Made by a program: the position numbers and the translations under genes. The notes under the pieces are model-generated. The model worked only from the letters and a program-made list of their open reading frames with translations, was not told where the DNA came from and did not search any database. 64,000 nt of DNA, from the NCBI RefSeq assembly GCF_018873765.1, contig NC_057926.1, positions 50,645,043 to 50,709,042 of the forward strand, in the 5' to 3' direction. The stretch comes from Telopea speciosissima. Lineage: Eukaryota; Streptophyta; Magnoliopsida; Proteales; Proteaceae. This document shows, piece by piece, positions 33,441 through 44,849 of the stretch (position 1 is the first letter of the stretch; each line of letters begins with the position of its first letter).

Positions 33441-34130
33441 GAATAGAAATTCTGAAATAGCTGGGGAGCTGTTTCAGAATTTCTATTTCATTTTATATCA
33501 CTCTTGCTCTTTAATGAGCACATGGTTAATTAGATGGGCAAATAAGTCCTTTCATGCTAAAAATAGAACACCACCTAATGTAGTCCTAGGTGGCAAGGAG
33601 ACCAGCTAGGAGCCAAGCAACATGATCTGTTATGAACAGGAAATCCAATTGGGCAGAATAAGGGTTTTAGTACAAATTAGGGTAGGGTTAGGGTTAGGGT
33701 TAGGTTAGGGTTTGACGGAATGGTTATGCTAGGCAGGTGTAGGGAAATCTAGCAGGGGAATTTTTTTATTTTGAAAATTGTTTGATTTGATTTTTGCACC
33801 TTTTGTCAGTGAAATAGAAATTATGAAATAACTGAGGAGCTGTTTCAGAATTTCTATTTCATTTGATTTCACTCTTGCTCTTTAATGAGCACATGGTTAA
33901 TTAGATGGGCAAAGTAGTACTTTCATGCTAAAAATAAAACACCACCTAAAGTAGTCCTAGGTGGCAAGGAGACCAGCTAGGAGCCAAGCAATAGGATTTG
34001 CTATGAACAGGCCGCCCAATTGGGCAGAATAAGGGTTTTAGTTCAATTTAGGGCTAGGGTTAGGGTTTGATGGAATGGTTATGCTAGGCAGGTGTGGGGA
34101 AGTCTGTCAGTATTGGTCCAATGATGTTTG
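33441..34130 (+). repeat. ~370-bp tandem duplication, each copy led by a hairpin
   Basis: Copies at 33441-33800 and 33811-34130 share CTCTTTAATGAGCACATGG, GTAGTCCTAGGTGGCAAGG, GAGACCAGCTAGGAGCCAAG and ATGGTTATGCTAGGCAGGTG. Each copy begins with a ~22-bp arm hairpin: 33441-33489 with loop GGGG, and 33811-33860. The GTAGTCCTAG segment recurs at 37480 inside the RTE element. Confidence 0.85.
33677..33711 (+). repeat. Short TTAGGG-type repeats
   Basis: Four to five imperfect TTAGGG units lie within the first copy of the duplication; the second copy has only two. The usual plant telomere unit has one more T. Confidence 0.7.
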
Positions 34131-35559
34131 GATGATTGGAAGTCAGAGAATTCAAAGGACAGCAGGTTAGGATTTCAGGTTTTTAAAAAGATGGACGTGA
34201 GGGGATCTAGGGTTTAGAGATGGAATTAAGGCAGGTGGTCAAAGTCAAGTTCTCTAGTGGTGGTGAGACCCACTCGGCCAGGATATGGGGGTCTGTTAAT
34301 GGTTGGATATGGCTAGGCTGAATTCACAAGAGTATGGACACCCATCTGAACATCCTATCTACAGGTCCTACCCAGGTCTACTAAGCCTGGATTTTAGGTG
34401 AAAAACCATTGACGAAGCCCTAGATTCTCCCAAACCACCACCTTTCCCTCTTCGAGTCCTCCTCTATTCGTTTCTCTCTGCTTAACTCAAAAATTAGGTT
34501 CTCCTTTTACCCCCTCAGATCGACGACCCTCTCTCACCCCTACCACAACCCTGCTAGTTCTCTCTCACATTCTCACAGCCCCACGAGTACCCCACTCCCT
34601 CATTCCACCGCCCTAATCGATTTCTCCTATCAGAGACCCCCTTATCCCCCATCACAGCCACTTGCACGCTTACCCCTCCCTATGCTTTTGACACACACTC
34701 CACTCACCTCACCGATTGCACACAGACACAAACACTAATCTCATATAAACTGACCAAACCGACCCTAAACCGACTTCCCACACACCTACACTGATTGGAC
34801 ACAGCCACAACTACTACGCTCTCATCTACTATTAACACACACACATACAGCCACCACACCAACAACAATCCACGGTATTTTACTGCAACCATCAGTGGAG
34901 CTGCTTCGGAAAGCTCCTTTTTCGGTTAATGGGTAATAATTAGGCCATAGATCATCACTTCTGTAAGATTCTTCAGATCCTTGGAGCAAAGGGCACTGTG
35001 TATTAACCTATAGATCATCTGCAGGTGCTACCCGTGTCTAGTTTATTACTGTGGCCTGTTTCATTACCTTTAGCACTATTTCTTTACCTCTTGACTTGTC
35101 TATCTTGTTGGATGCTATTTCTTTACTTCATGAGTGTCTATCTTGTTGGCACCATTAATTTTGGTTTGATTACTCTGATCCGCCCTTGCACCTTGGTTCT
35201 ATTACATACTTTTACTTTGTTGCTGATCCTGCTTGTAGTTGAGTTGCATCACATAATTATTCATTTGTTTACATGTATTGTTCAATTATTGATACTATGT
35301 TGTCGATCAAGTTTGCATGCTTTTTCCGACTGTCTTTTAATGCTTTAAGGACCCTTCTGTATAATTTTATCTAGTATATACCTATTTTCCTATAGTGGTG
35401 TGTCAGGTCGGCAGCCAGCACTTTATTTATCCAGCCAATCACCTTTTCCATAGATCCCCTTATGTTATGATTTTCGTATTCTTTTCTCATTATCATGTCC
35501 TATTGTCCTTATTTGGCTCGGGCGTCCCCCGTATCCGACTTGCAACATCGACGCCTAGA
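34131..35559. other. Non-coding DNA leading into the RTE LINE
   Basis: A C-rich patch (34440-34870) is followed by T-rich sequence that probably is the 5' untranslated part of the RTE-type element. No intact ORF with a recognisable domain is seen. Confidence 0.45.
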
Positions 35560-37470
35560 AATGTAGGATTAGATTGGCTACTTGGAACATTGGATCCTTA
35601 ACAGGTTTGAGCATGGAGTTGATAGATGTTATGAGGAGACGAGGGATTAATATAGCTTCTATCCAAGAGACTAGATGGAAGGATAACAAAGCCAAAGTGT
35701 TAGACAACCTCAAACGTTGGTATTCAAGAGACCAAAGTAATAGAAACGGTGTGGGGATATTAGTGGATAAAGATCTAAAGAAAGATGTAATGGAGGTCAA
35801 AAGATTGGGTGAGAGGATTATTTCCATCAAACTAGTGTTGGAGAAAGACGTTGTCAGTATTGTTTGTGCCTACGCACCCTAGTTAGGATTGGATGAAAGT
35901 AGTAAGCACCAATTTTGGGACAACTTGGCTGAGTTGGAGTAGGGCTTTGGCTAAGATGAAACGATTATTAATGAAGGTAACCTGAACGGCCATGTTGGGA
36001 GTGATTGTAAAGGCAATGAAGGTGTCCATGGAGGCTTCGGAGTTGGGGAGAGGAATGAGGAGGGGGGAACACTTAGTTACCTACAAAAGTGGGATTCATA
36101 CCAATCAAATAGATTTCTTTCTAACTAGAAGGGTAGACAAAATGTTGTGCAAGGACTGTAAGGTTATTCCTGGGGAGAGTCTAACTACCCAGCATAGACT
36201 GGTGGTCTTGGATATGTGCCTCAGTGCATAGAAGCATTTAAGGAGGAAATCTATGTACCATAAGATAAGATGGTGGAGACTAAAAGGGGAGCCCTTAAGA
36301 CATATTTACTGAAAAATGTGGTCAAGCAAGGAAAGTGGAACTTTGAGGGAGACACCAATGCGATGTAGAATGAGATGATGACTTGTATTACGAGGGTTGC
36401 TAAAGAAGTGTTAGGGGAAGCAAAGGGCAAGCGTCAGGCCCCTAGGGAGACTTGGTGGTGGGATGAGGAGGTCCAAGCAGCCATCAAAACCAAGAAAGAG
36501 AGGTTTAAGACATGGCAATGGACTAAAGAAACAGAAGATTAAAAGAAGTATAATGAGGCCACAAAGGAAGGGGGAAAACTATCTATAAAATAGCTAAAAT
36601 GAGAGAAAGGAAGAGTAGAGATTTTGACCAGGTGAGATGTATAAAAGGAGAGGATGGAAGAGTGTTGACAAGGGATGAAAACATCGTGAGGAGATGGTAT
36701 TAATATATTTGTGAATTTCTAAATGGAGATAGTTCGAATATGATCGAATCATTTAACAACATTATTCATCATGAAAGTAGGCAAAATACCTACCCCGGAT
36801 GAGATCCCAATAGAAGTGTGGAAGACACTACGAGTATGTGGAGTATATTAGTTAACCAAGTTAGTTAACAAGATTATGATTTCAAGGAAAATGCCAGATG
36901 ATTGGAGGAGAAGCATTGTAGTTCCGGAATACAAAAATAAGGGTGATTTCCAAAGTTGCAATAACTATAGAAGCATAAAATTGATGAGTCATGCTATGAA
37001 ACTTTGAGAAAAGACTATTGAAGCCCGACTGAGAAGAGACACTCATAACTCGAAGAATCAATTTGGTTTTATGCCAAGTACATCCACGAAAGAAGTTATC
37101 TACCTACTAAGGAGGCTTATGGAAAGATGTAGAGCTAGTAAGAAGGATCTTCATACAGTCTTTATTGACCTGGACAAAGCCTAAGAAAGAGTCCCTAGAG
37201 ATTTAATCCGACATGTTCTGGCGAAAAGAGGAGTATCGAGTAAGTATATAGAGATAATTAAAGATATGTGCGAGGGTGTGGTGACTAGTGTGAGATCTTT
37301 GGGAGGTCAGAGGAACGAATTCCCAATTACGGTTGGGTTACATCAAGGATCAACCCTTAGCACTTTTTTGTTTATGTTTATCATGGATAAATTAACCAAG
37401 AACATCCAAGTTGAGGTACCGTGGTGAATGCTCTTCACCGATGATATCATTTTGGTGGATGAGACAAAAG
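35560..37470 (+). pseudogene. RTE-type LINE, endonuclease and reverse transcriptase, decayed
   Basis: Translation starts ATWNIGSLTG and contains the endonuclease motif SIQETRW, then AYAP before a stop. Further on are TWWWDEEVQAAIK, IEVWKTLR, FIDLDKA, GLHQGSTLSTFLF and LFTDDIILVDE, the last being the catalytic YxDD-type box with T in place of the common A. The order and phrases match plant RTE-clade non-LTR retrotransposons. Many stops and frameshifts (for example at 35881 and 36229) rule out function. The coding homology is cut at 37470 and resumes at 38363. Confidence 0.85.
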
Positions 37471-37475
37471 CATGG

Positions 37476-38357
37476 TAATGTAGTCCTAGATAGGTAGGAG
37501 ACCTACTAGGAGCCAGACAACAGGATCAATAGCAAAAGGGGTTGCTGGTTCGAATGGATAGCACTAGGATTTAGGTTAATTCTAGGGTTTAGGATGGGAA
37601 TTTGGGAATGGGTCTTATATGGCTTTAACATGCTGGTCTAGGGTGCTTTTATGGTATATAATTAATAGGCTTTGGGAAGGTTTTAAAATTCTGCAATTCT
37701 GGATAGAATTGAGTGGAGGAATGGAGGGTTTAAAATGGGATTTATGAACAGGGATTGAGGTCGGGTGTGAGGGACAAGGGAATGGAAGTTCGGCTGTGAT
37801 TTGAAGGAATTCTGACGGCTGAATAAGTCTAGACAGAAATTAGGGTTTTTTGGGTTTTAATGGAGAAGAGGGAATTAGGGTTGAACAGATCTGATCAGGC
37901 CCAAAGCTGAATCGAGTGATAGGGTTGGGATACGGATGCTATGCCTGAATTTTAGGTGAGAGGATAGGGTTGGACGGAGCTTAGCAGTCTAGGGTTTAAG
38001 GTCTTTTCCTTCAAAAATCGTGGAAGGAAGGGATTTATTCTAACTTAACTAATTTAAAATAGTAAAAGACCTATTTAACCCTACTAACTTAAGTTAAAAG
38101 ATATCTAACTTAAAATAACTAATATAAAAGAAGATTCCATATTAGCCAATAGGATATAAGGACCTATTAACCAATAGGAACACTTCACTTAAATTAGACC
38201 AATTGAACCAATTGGGTGCAACCAATTCTAAACCGGTTCAATCTAAAACAGAAAAATAAACTAAGTATGGAAAATAATAATCCTAATCTATAGCTCCCTA
38301 TTCAAGCCCTAAGTTCAGGGCTTCTTCTTCTTCTTCCTCCTTCTTGGAGCTGCATCA
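37476..38357. mobile_element. 882-bp insertion in the RTE LINE with 5-bp TSD
   Basis: CATGG is repeated at 37471-37475 and 38358-38362, and RTE coding sequence continues on each side. The insert begins TAATGTAGTCCTAG and ends GGAGCTGCATCA. A 5-bp duplication suggests an LTR-type element, possibly a solo LTR, though the left end is not the usual TG. Its first 60 bases match the duplicated sequence near 33578. Confidence 0.6.
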
Positions 38358-38362
38358 CATGG

Positions 38363-38530
38363 ATTAACGCTAAGTTAAAGTTGTTGGGAAAAAGGGGCTT
38401 TAAGATTAGTAGATCAAAGATAGAATATATGATGTGTAACTTCAGTCACACTATGATGGATGACGATGTGATGAAAATTGAGGAGAGAGAGATACCGCTT
38501 GATTGCAAGGAAAATCCAAGGGAAGGAAAG
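38363..38530 (+). pseudogene. RTE-type LINE, reverse transcriptase continuation
   Basis: The translation AKLKLLGKRGFKISRSKIEY and MCNFSHTMM continues the RTE reverse transcriptase after the 882-bp insertion. Homology fades after about 38530. Confidence 0.75.
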
Positions 38531-39171
38531 TGAATTTTCAAACCTAAAAAGGGAAGCTTTTGTATTCATTATTTGGCAAGATTAAATCATCCAAATAGGG
38601 TATTTATACAATTTTACACTTGAACATATCTCTAAATAGGGCTGTCAACAGAGAGGGTTTTTTTTTTAAAAATAAATTCTATCACCAAAAGAAAAAGGGG
38701 GGGGGGGGAGAAAACAAACCTTTTTCTCTCAATCCAATCCATATGTATTTTGATTATTTAGGTACGGATATCCCGGTATTTGATTTGATCAACATCTGAT
38801 TCCATAATTTATAACATATATACCCTTTTGTATATGTATATGTGTGTGTGTGTGCGCGTGTGTGTGTGGTGCTAATCCTTCTTTAAAACTTGTGGACGAG
38901 TTTTTCTCAACCACGGGAGAGTTGATGAAGGACAAGTGCTGAACCGGGTTGACCCTCTTAGCAATCTTGACCGAGATGAGCCAGTCCCTTGGAGATGCAT
39001 TCGATCAGCCTTATTTTCCTGTGGATTGCGAAAGATCCTCCAGATTTGGATTGCTTCTACAATTGTACGAGGGATCCACATGACAGTTTGGATTTTTTAG
39101 TTTTCTTTTGCGCAAATCATAGTAGTTATCTTTTATTTCGGGTAGGGAGATAAGATTGTGTTTCCTGGTTC
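38531..39171. other. Non-coding DNA with G run and GT microsatellite
   Basis: Contains a run of 13 G near 38697-38709 and an irregular (GT)n at about 38838-38868. No gene is evident. Confidence 0.5.
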
Positions 39172-40440
39172 TTGGTCAGTAAGATGGACTGCCTTTCATT
39201 CGCTCGGATTTGCGTGGATATCTCTGTCGAGTCTGCTCCTCCCTCATTCATCACTGTCGTTGAAGATGATGGGTTCAATTTTGCTCAGCCCGTCAAGCTT
39301 AAATGGCTGCCTCCTCGCTGTAGTCACTACAAGGCATTTGGACACTCAACGAAAGACTGTGCCGCCTCTGCTCCTCTTTCCCTCGCAGCCTATCTGGGTA
39401 ATAATCCATCGTCTTCCTCTGAGCTGCCTCCCTCGATGACTTGCGCAGAAGCTTCAGCTCCCCTTGCCCCTCTGAATGTTCCTACTCCAGACCCTCTCCC
39501 TGAAGCCTCGTCTGTCTCGCCGCGGGGTGGAAGATCAACCTCCCGTCGCCGTTGCAACAATTTGCTCCATCACAACCGTGTGCAGCTTTCTACAGTGGAG
39601 CCCCCGAAATCTGTTACTGCTACCTCTGCTTCTCCTGAAGGCCTGCCACTGTGCCTGGATCTCACATCTCCCACGACGAAGCTCGGTCTGCTCGAAAAAG
39701 CTATTGACGATGATGCTTAGCCACTGCGATCCTTGAAGCGGTCATCGTTGTCACCTCTCCAATCTCGCTCAGAAGATTTGCCTGAGCTTGGCATCCACAT
39801 TGAGGCTCCATCCTTGCCAGATTTGGGTGACTACAGGTCTAGTTTGGTCACTGCGAGTAACCTGGACCGAGGCCTTTGCCATTTGCGTGAAAGCCTCCTG
39901 GTTCCTACGCAAAGGTATAACCCCCCTCTTTGTCGGTTCTTAAGCCCCCACCCTTGCTCACCCTTTAATTACAAAATTAACACCCCCCTTCACGTGGTCT
40001 CCAACACGTGACCCTAAATCCCACTTCATCTCCCTTGCTGGACCCTCCTCAGCCCACCCAGCCCCTTTTATCGGCCCATCTCCACCCCACCTCTCCAACT
40101 CCCTCTCAGTCCACTCCCTTGGCCAACCCGAGCCCCCATACCCAGCCCAAATCCTTTTTTACCAACAACCTCCCTATCATCCTACCCCAACCCAATTCCC
40201 ATTTCCTTCTCCTCCCACCCAACCCTCTCCCGATCCACTTCGAAACCCCTCATTCCTTCATTTGGCACCCCCCACCATCACCCCCTTGTCCCCCTCCCCT
40301 ACCCACTAACCTTATTCGCAAATTTCACCCTTTCCTTCCCGGGGGTGCTTTACCCCTCCCCTCTCGACGGCCTTTAGTGAGCAGCCCGATGGTCACCTAT
40401 GTCCGTAGGCGACAGAAGAGCAGTCCACCAACATGTGAAC
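39172..40440 (+). pseudogene. L1-type LINE ORF1 fragment
   Basis: The first frame reads FARICVDISVESAPPSF and then the zinc-knuckle region KLKWLPPRCSHYKAFGHSTK before DC, followed by a Ser/Pro-rich tail. This is the layout of plant L1-type ORF1 proteins (DUF4283 followed by a CCHC knuckle). The second Cys of the knuckle is Tyr here. A stop at 39718-39720 and frame changes interrupt it, and the Pro-rich continuation runs to about 40440. No endonuclease or reverse transcriptase follows. Confidence 0.7.
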
Positions 40441-41232
40441 TTCCTTCTGTGGTGTGTCAGTGTTCCCTTTCTTAGGACCCCTACACTCAGATGCATAGTG
40501 ACCCCACTTTCTACAGTTGCGGCACTTACCCTTCTTTTCAAATTTAGTCTTTTTGGCCTCTAACTGTTGGGGTTCTGTCTTAGGTGGCTTGGATTGCCTG
40601 GGATTTTTCTTGGATTGTGAAACTAAATTGGTAGATGCCTATTGTTGTTTCACCATCTCCAAGTTATTCCTGGTTTTGTTCTCATCTTCGATTCTAATGA
40701 ACCGTTTGAGATCATTTAGCCCCACTTGTGTTTTCTTCCTATGCATCTCAGTTTTAAAGGAATGTCACGTAAAGGGTAACTTAAAAATAATTGCACCCAT
40801 TAAGAATGCATCAACAACATGGATGTTTTCTTGGTTCAGTTTTGTTCTCACGTTCTCAAAGTCTGTTACTTGAGGAAGTATTTTCTTGTCGTCTTGAAAC
40901 TTGAAATCCTTAAACTTGTCAACCAAGTGAGTCTTTGATAGGTCCTCCTCCTTTTTGAATTGGGCTTCTAAGTTTTCCCAAATCTCTTTTGCAGTCTCAT
41001 ATTTACTATAGGTCTCTGACAGGCAGTTCAATAGGTAGTCTTTGCAAAAGTCCTCATCACTTATCCATTGGGCTTCAGTTAGGTCCGTACAATCAGAAAA
41101 TTTATTTACTACAGTGTAGAAAATATTGAGGTACTTCAGTCCAAACTGAGTCCTCCTTTTCCAAGAACTGAACTTAGAGCCACTAAAACTTTCCAATTTG
41201 AACATCTCAATTGGAACAACGTGTTTCTCCAT
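40441..41232 (-). pseudogene. Copia gag gene, minus strand, damaged
   Basis: The N-terminal 155 codons (41232 down to 40765) are open, beginning MEKHVVPIEMFKLESFSGSK and containing EIWENLEAQF, as in plant copia gag proteins. The frame then breaks. Further on, a CCHC knuckle CRNCRKWGHYASEC is readable at about 40527-40486. Homology stops near 40430 at the junction with the L1 fragment, so protease and pol are missing. Confidence 0.8.
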
Positions 41233-41919
41233 TGTTAAGTGATTTGTTTATATGCCCAAGCAAAAATTCAAATAAAAAATAAATGCTCAAATGAACAGTC
41301 ACACCTGAGATGGAGAACCCTGGATTTAGACGACGGAGGAAAAGATGGCGGCGGTGCAGCGGCGTCGACAGATCATTGACTGCTGTTTGATAATGGCTGG
41401 CACTGGTCGCAGCCCATAGGTAGTGACCTATCTCAAAAACAAATCAAAAGCTAAAGCTTTTGTCTCTTCTGTTTTGTCTTCTTCTACTTTTCTTTTTCTT
41501 TTTTTTTTCAGAATAAAAAATGCAAAGTTTGACTTTTCAAAGAAAAGCTTAGACCTTTCTCTCTTCAACGAATTCTAATTTCTTTTTTTTTTTTCCAACA
41601 AACCAACACTATTCGTTGAAGAGATGGCTCACTGCCTCTCTGTCAACGTGATTTGACCCTCCTCTTTTCTTTTCTTTTTTTTTTAAGAATCAAATCAAAG
41701 GAGTAGAAAACAGCTTTGGAAACTACGTTCTACAGATTTTCCTTTTGCCTTTTTGAATCAGCCAAAAGGTGATGATGTAACCATATATTGAATTCTTTAA
41801 TCAAAGAAAATAACACCTCAGGTAAAAACTCCCTGACAACCTGTAAACCCCTTTAATGAATTCTGCAGAATTTTTTTTTCCCCCGGTTGTCTTCTAAGAT
41901 CGATCAATACCACCACGAA

Positions 41920-41993
41920 GACGATTGGAGTAAAACCACCGAAGATCAATTGGAGAAAAATCACCGAAGCTCAATTGGAGAAAAATCACCGAA
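41920..41993 (+). repeat. Three 25-bp tandem repeats in a copia leader
   Basis: Units of the form CAATTGGAGAAAAATCACCG (with two or three flanking bases) occur three times in the leader between the copia LTR and its gag gene. Confidence 0.8.
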
Positions 41994-42129
41994 GCACGTT
42001 GATCTCTCAAAACCGATTGCAAAAGACTGATCGCAGAAATCAATCAACTAACTAGAATCGATCAGAGAGAAGACCAAAGCCGAATGAGAATCTGTAAAAC
42101 CAAAACCGATCTTGATTGCAGGAAAACAA

Positions 42130-42365
42130 AAATCTAATGCTTTAAGATTGTTAGGGTTTAGGGTTTAAGCACAAGGTTGCTTAAAGCATTACACCTTGAG
42201 TATCTAGTTTGGAATACCCAGACTGCTGCCTCCAGCTAGTATTTATAGGAAACTATGGTTTAGGTCAGATGGGCTAATTACTAGATTGCCCCTCACAGCC
42301 TGAGTATTAATACAAGTAGGATTATATTAGCACATATGAAGGGATATTACATAAATACCCTTACA
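42130..42365 (-). mobile_element. LTR of the partial copia element, cutting the ARIADNE copy 1 tail
   Basis: On the minus strand it begins TGTAAGGGTATTTATG at 42365 and has a CTATAAATACTAGC promoter-like box near 42240. Its outer end falls exactly where homology between ARIADNE copies 1 and 2 stops (after the phrase GGTTAGACT on the minus strand). The inner end is approximate and no primer-binding site was recognised. The missing ARIADNE C-terminus is not found on the far side. Confidence 0.6.
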
Positions 42366-43097
42366 AGTCTAACCAGTTTTATGCGGAACTCTTCAAAACC
42401 TGGAGTTGGACCTTTACCCTTAAAGTAAACTTGTAGTTCCTTCTCCGCACAGTAATGAAGCCTTTCCAACCCAGATTCAGCTTCACCTTGCAAGTACTCA
42501 AATAACTGTCTCTTACCATATTCATGGTTAGGAAGATAATATCCGTAGGGGTAAGTCCACTTCAATACTCGCCTACATTCAACTATTTGTAACCAAGCCT
42601 CTGTAATGAATTCGAGCTGCGACGATGTTTGAGCCTGTTTAGCCTTAAGATTGTCAAGTTGGTAGTTTGCATTTGGTGTAAATCTGCCAGAGCCTTTTGC
42701 CTTGACGACTGGTTGCTTGCCCATCATTCATAATAGTGAATGTATCTCCTCATATATGTTCTAGCCTTCTTTCGTCTCCTCTCATCCTCATTATCTTTCT
42801 TTTCTGCTGCATAACGATTACATGCTGATGAGTGATTTTTCAATGGACTGAGGCATAACCAGCAAAATCGAAAATTACAAGGAGCTCTACATCTCATATG
42901 CATACACCCATGATTATTCTCAATTGGCTTTTTGCACTTTGGACAAGGTTTAGTAGAAGCTAATATCCAATTCATATTTTCAGCTTCAGAACTATGCTTC
43001 AACATCCACTTAGCCACGGTGTCACAGTCCACCGATCGGTGAACTTCCTCGGTACAAGTCCAGCAAAATCCATATGAGCAATGACAAGTAACATCAG
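42366..43097 (-). pseudogene. ARIADNE-type RBR E3 ligase, copy 1, C-terminal part
   Basis: Carries the linker [24 protein letters not shown]2 ([19 protein letters not shown], then FRFCWLC) and the Ariadne helical domain down to [10 protein letters not shown]. In RING2 the presumed catalytic Cys and the following His (GCMH) are present. An in-frame TGA follows HYYE (42724-42726), and a frame change occurs shortly after, near 42660. The last ~50 codons are replaced by a copia LTR. It continues across the element 43098-46718 into the N-terminal part at 46719-47412. ARIADNE proteins transfer ubiquitin from an E2 via a RING2 Cys thioester; this copy cannot. Confidence 0.9.
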
Positions 43098-43279
43098 TAT
43101 TGGACTTAATTACCGGCTCAAATCAAGTCTCCTAGCTGTATAGATAAACCTCACCAACTGTACAGATATTCTTTCCTTTTTCTTTCATGCTTATCCCTCA
43201 ATCAATGGGATCTCATACTCTATATATGTAATCAGTCATAGATAATGGAATCATCCAATTATTCACTATCAAATTTACA
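43098..43279 (+). repeat. 5' LTR (182 bp)
   Basis: Starts TATTGGACTTAATT and ends TTTACA. Both LTRs start TA rather than the usual TG, so this state was present before insertion. The final CA is kept. Confidence 0.9.
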
Positions 43280-43288
43280 TGGTATCAG
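43280..43288 (+). promoter_or_regulatory. Primer-binding site
   Basis: TGGTATCAG, directly after the 5' LTR, pairs with the 3' end of initiator tRNA-Met. Confidence 0.85.
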
Positions 43289-43332
43289 CCTCATCACGAT
43301 TCTGTCTTCTTTTCATTCTCTTTTCTTCTCTA

Positions 43333-44371
43333 ATGGCTAACACCAACCAAACCAACGATTCCAGCAGCCCCATGACCACCACCACCACGGTTCCCGCTGA
43401 TCTGAATTCTTCTTCTCCATTTTTTTTGCACCACTCTGATAACCTAGGTGCACTTTTGGTTACCCAACCGTTGAAGGGAGATAATTATCCCAGCTGGACC
43501 CATGCCATGCATATGGCTTTGGAAGCTAAACACAAGTTGGGTGTCATTGATGGTTCCATCACCAAATCGAAGGCTACTTCTCCATCCTTGCCGCAATGGG
43601 TTCGTTGTAACAGCATGGTGCTTTCATGGCTGTTCAACACCCTTGCTTTTGATATTGCTCACAGCGTGATGTCTGGGTCGACCTCTTCGACCATTACTCT
43701 CAGAAGAATGCTCCACGCATTTTTGAGATTCGCCGTAACATTGCCACTCATCACCAAGGACCTTCTTCTTTGGCCACTTATTACACTGCTCTCAAGGCTT
43801 TTGGGATGAATTATCCTCTTACAATTCATTCCCTCCCTGCTTGTGTGGTTATCTTCAGAATTATACAGATCTCATGCAACGTGATCGTTTGCTAGAATTT
43901 TTTATGGGACTAAATGAGTCTTATGAATCCATTCGAAGCCAACTCCTTCTGTTGGAACCGTTGCCTACTATTAATTGTGCCTACTCATTGTTGCTCCAAG
44001 AAGAAAGCCAACGTTCGATCAATACAGCACCGGACCCCTCCCTTCAAGACTCGGCTCTGGTTGCTGCCCATCATTCTTCTGGCTCCAAATCAGCCAAACC
44101 AAAACCTCATTATCATTGCGATTTTTACGGGCTCGATGGCCACTCTGAATCTCGTTGTTTTAAAAAACACGATTACCCACCGAAGTGCGGTTCAAAGGTT
44201 CCTTCTGTCGCACCGGCCGCACACTCTCTTGCAGCCACCATGGTTGATGTTTCTCCAGCACTAACATTTACATCAGATCAGTACAACCAGCTTCTCTCCT
44301 TAATCCAATCGGGTAACACCACTCCGTTGGCAAACGCAGCAAGTATGACACAACCACCCCCCTCTGGATAA
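43333..44371 (+). pseudogene. Copia gag, frameshifted
   Basis: The first part begins MANTNQTNDSSSP and includes LKGDNYPSWTHAMHMALEAK, typical of plant copia gag. A frameshift follows at about 43690-43840, after which LLEFFMGLNESYESIRSQLL and a zinc-knuckle remnant HYHCDFYGLDGHSESRC are read in another frame. One knuckle Cys has become Tyr. Confidence 0.8.
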
Positions 44372-44695
44372 TTGACTCTGGTGCCAATTTTCATATGGCA
44401 TCAGACCCTTCCGTGTTTACTCCTCAAAGCCTTCGTCCCCACACTTCTCCTATTACAATGCCCACTAGACAAACCAGTTTGGTTACCCACATTGGCACAT
44501 ACCATCCTCTTCCCAATTTAACTTTACATGATGTACTTCTCGTTCCATCTTTTAATTTTAATCTACTATCTGTAGCACAACTTTCTAAGACATTGAATGG
44601 TTCCATCAATTTTTTTCTCAACCCATTGTGTTCTACAGGACCTACAAACAAAGGAGACGATTGGATTGGGCAAAGCGCGCGGTGGTTTGTACTTC
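44365..44695 (+). pseudogene. Copia protease remnant ending at an integrase deletion
   Basis: A new frame carries WIIDSGANFHMASD (aspartic protease active site DSG) and LTLHDVLLVPSFNFNLLSV. Soon after, the GAG-pre-integrase region starts and breaks off near 44695; integrase is absent and the sequence continues in the Ser/Pro-rich hinge before RT. A 27-bp phrase with CAATTGTTACTGGTTCA is partly duplicated there. Confidence 0.8.
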
Positions 44696-44849
44696 TTTCC
44701 TTCCAATTGTTACTGGTTCACCCACTCCGCTGCCCACACCTTCACTGAGTCCACAACCTTCCCTTCCTATTGTTACTGGTTCAACCCCCATTAATGCTTT
44801 GCCATCCCCTCCAACTCGACCAATATGATCTCGACAGCCACCGGCGCAC

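Noticed and set aside
33677..33711. Telomere-like TTAGGG repeats as evidence of a former chromosome end
   Set aside because: Only four or five imperfect units, within a dispersed repeat, with the usual plant T3AG3 unit absent.
40008..40475. Proline-rich 155-codon ORF as a cell-wall protein
   Set aside because: No signal peptide or hydroxyproline-type repeat; it continues the L1 ORF1 tail from 39172.
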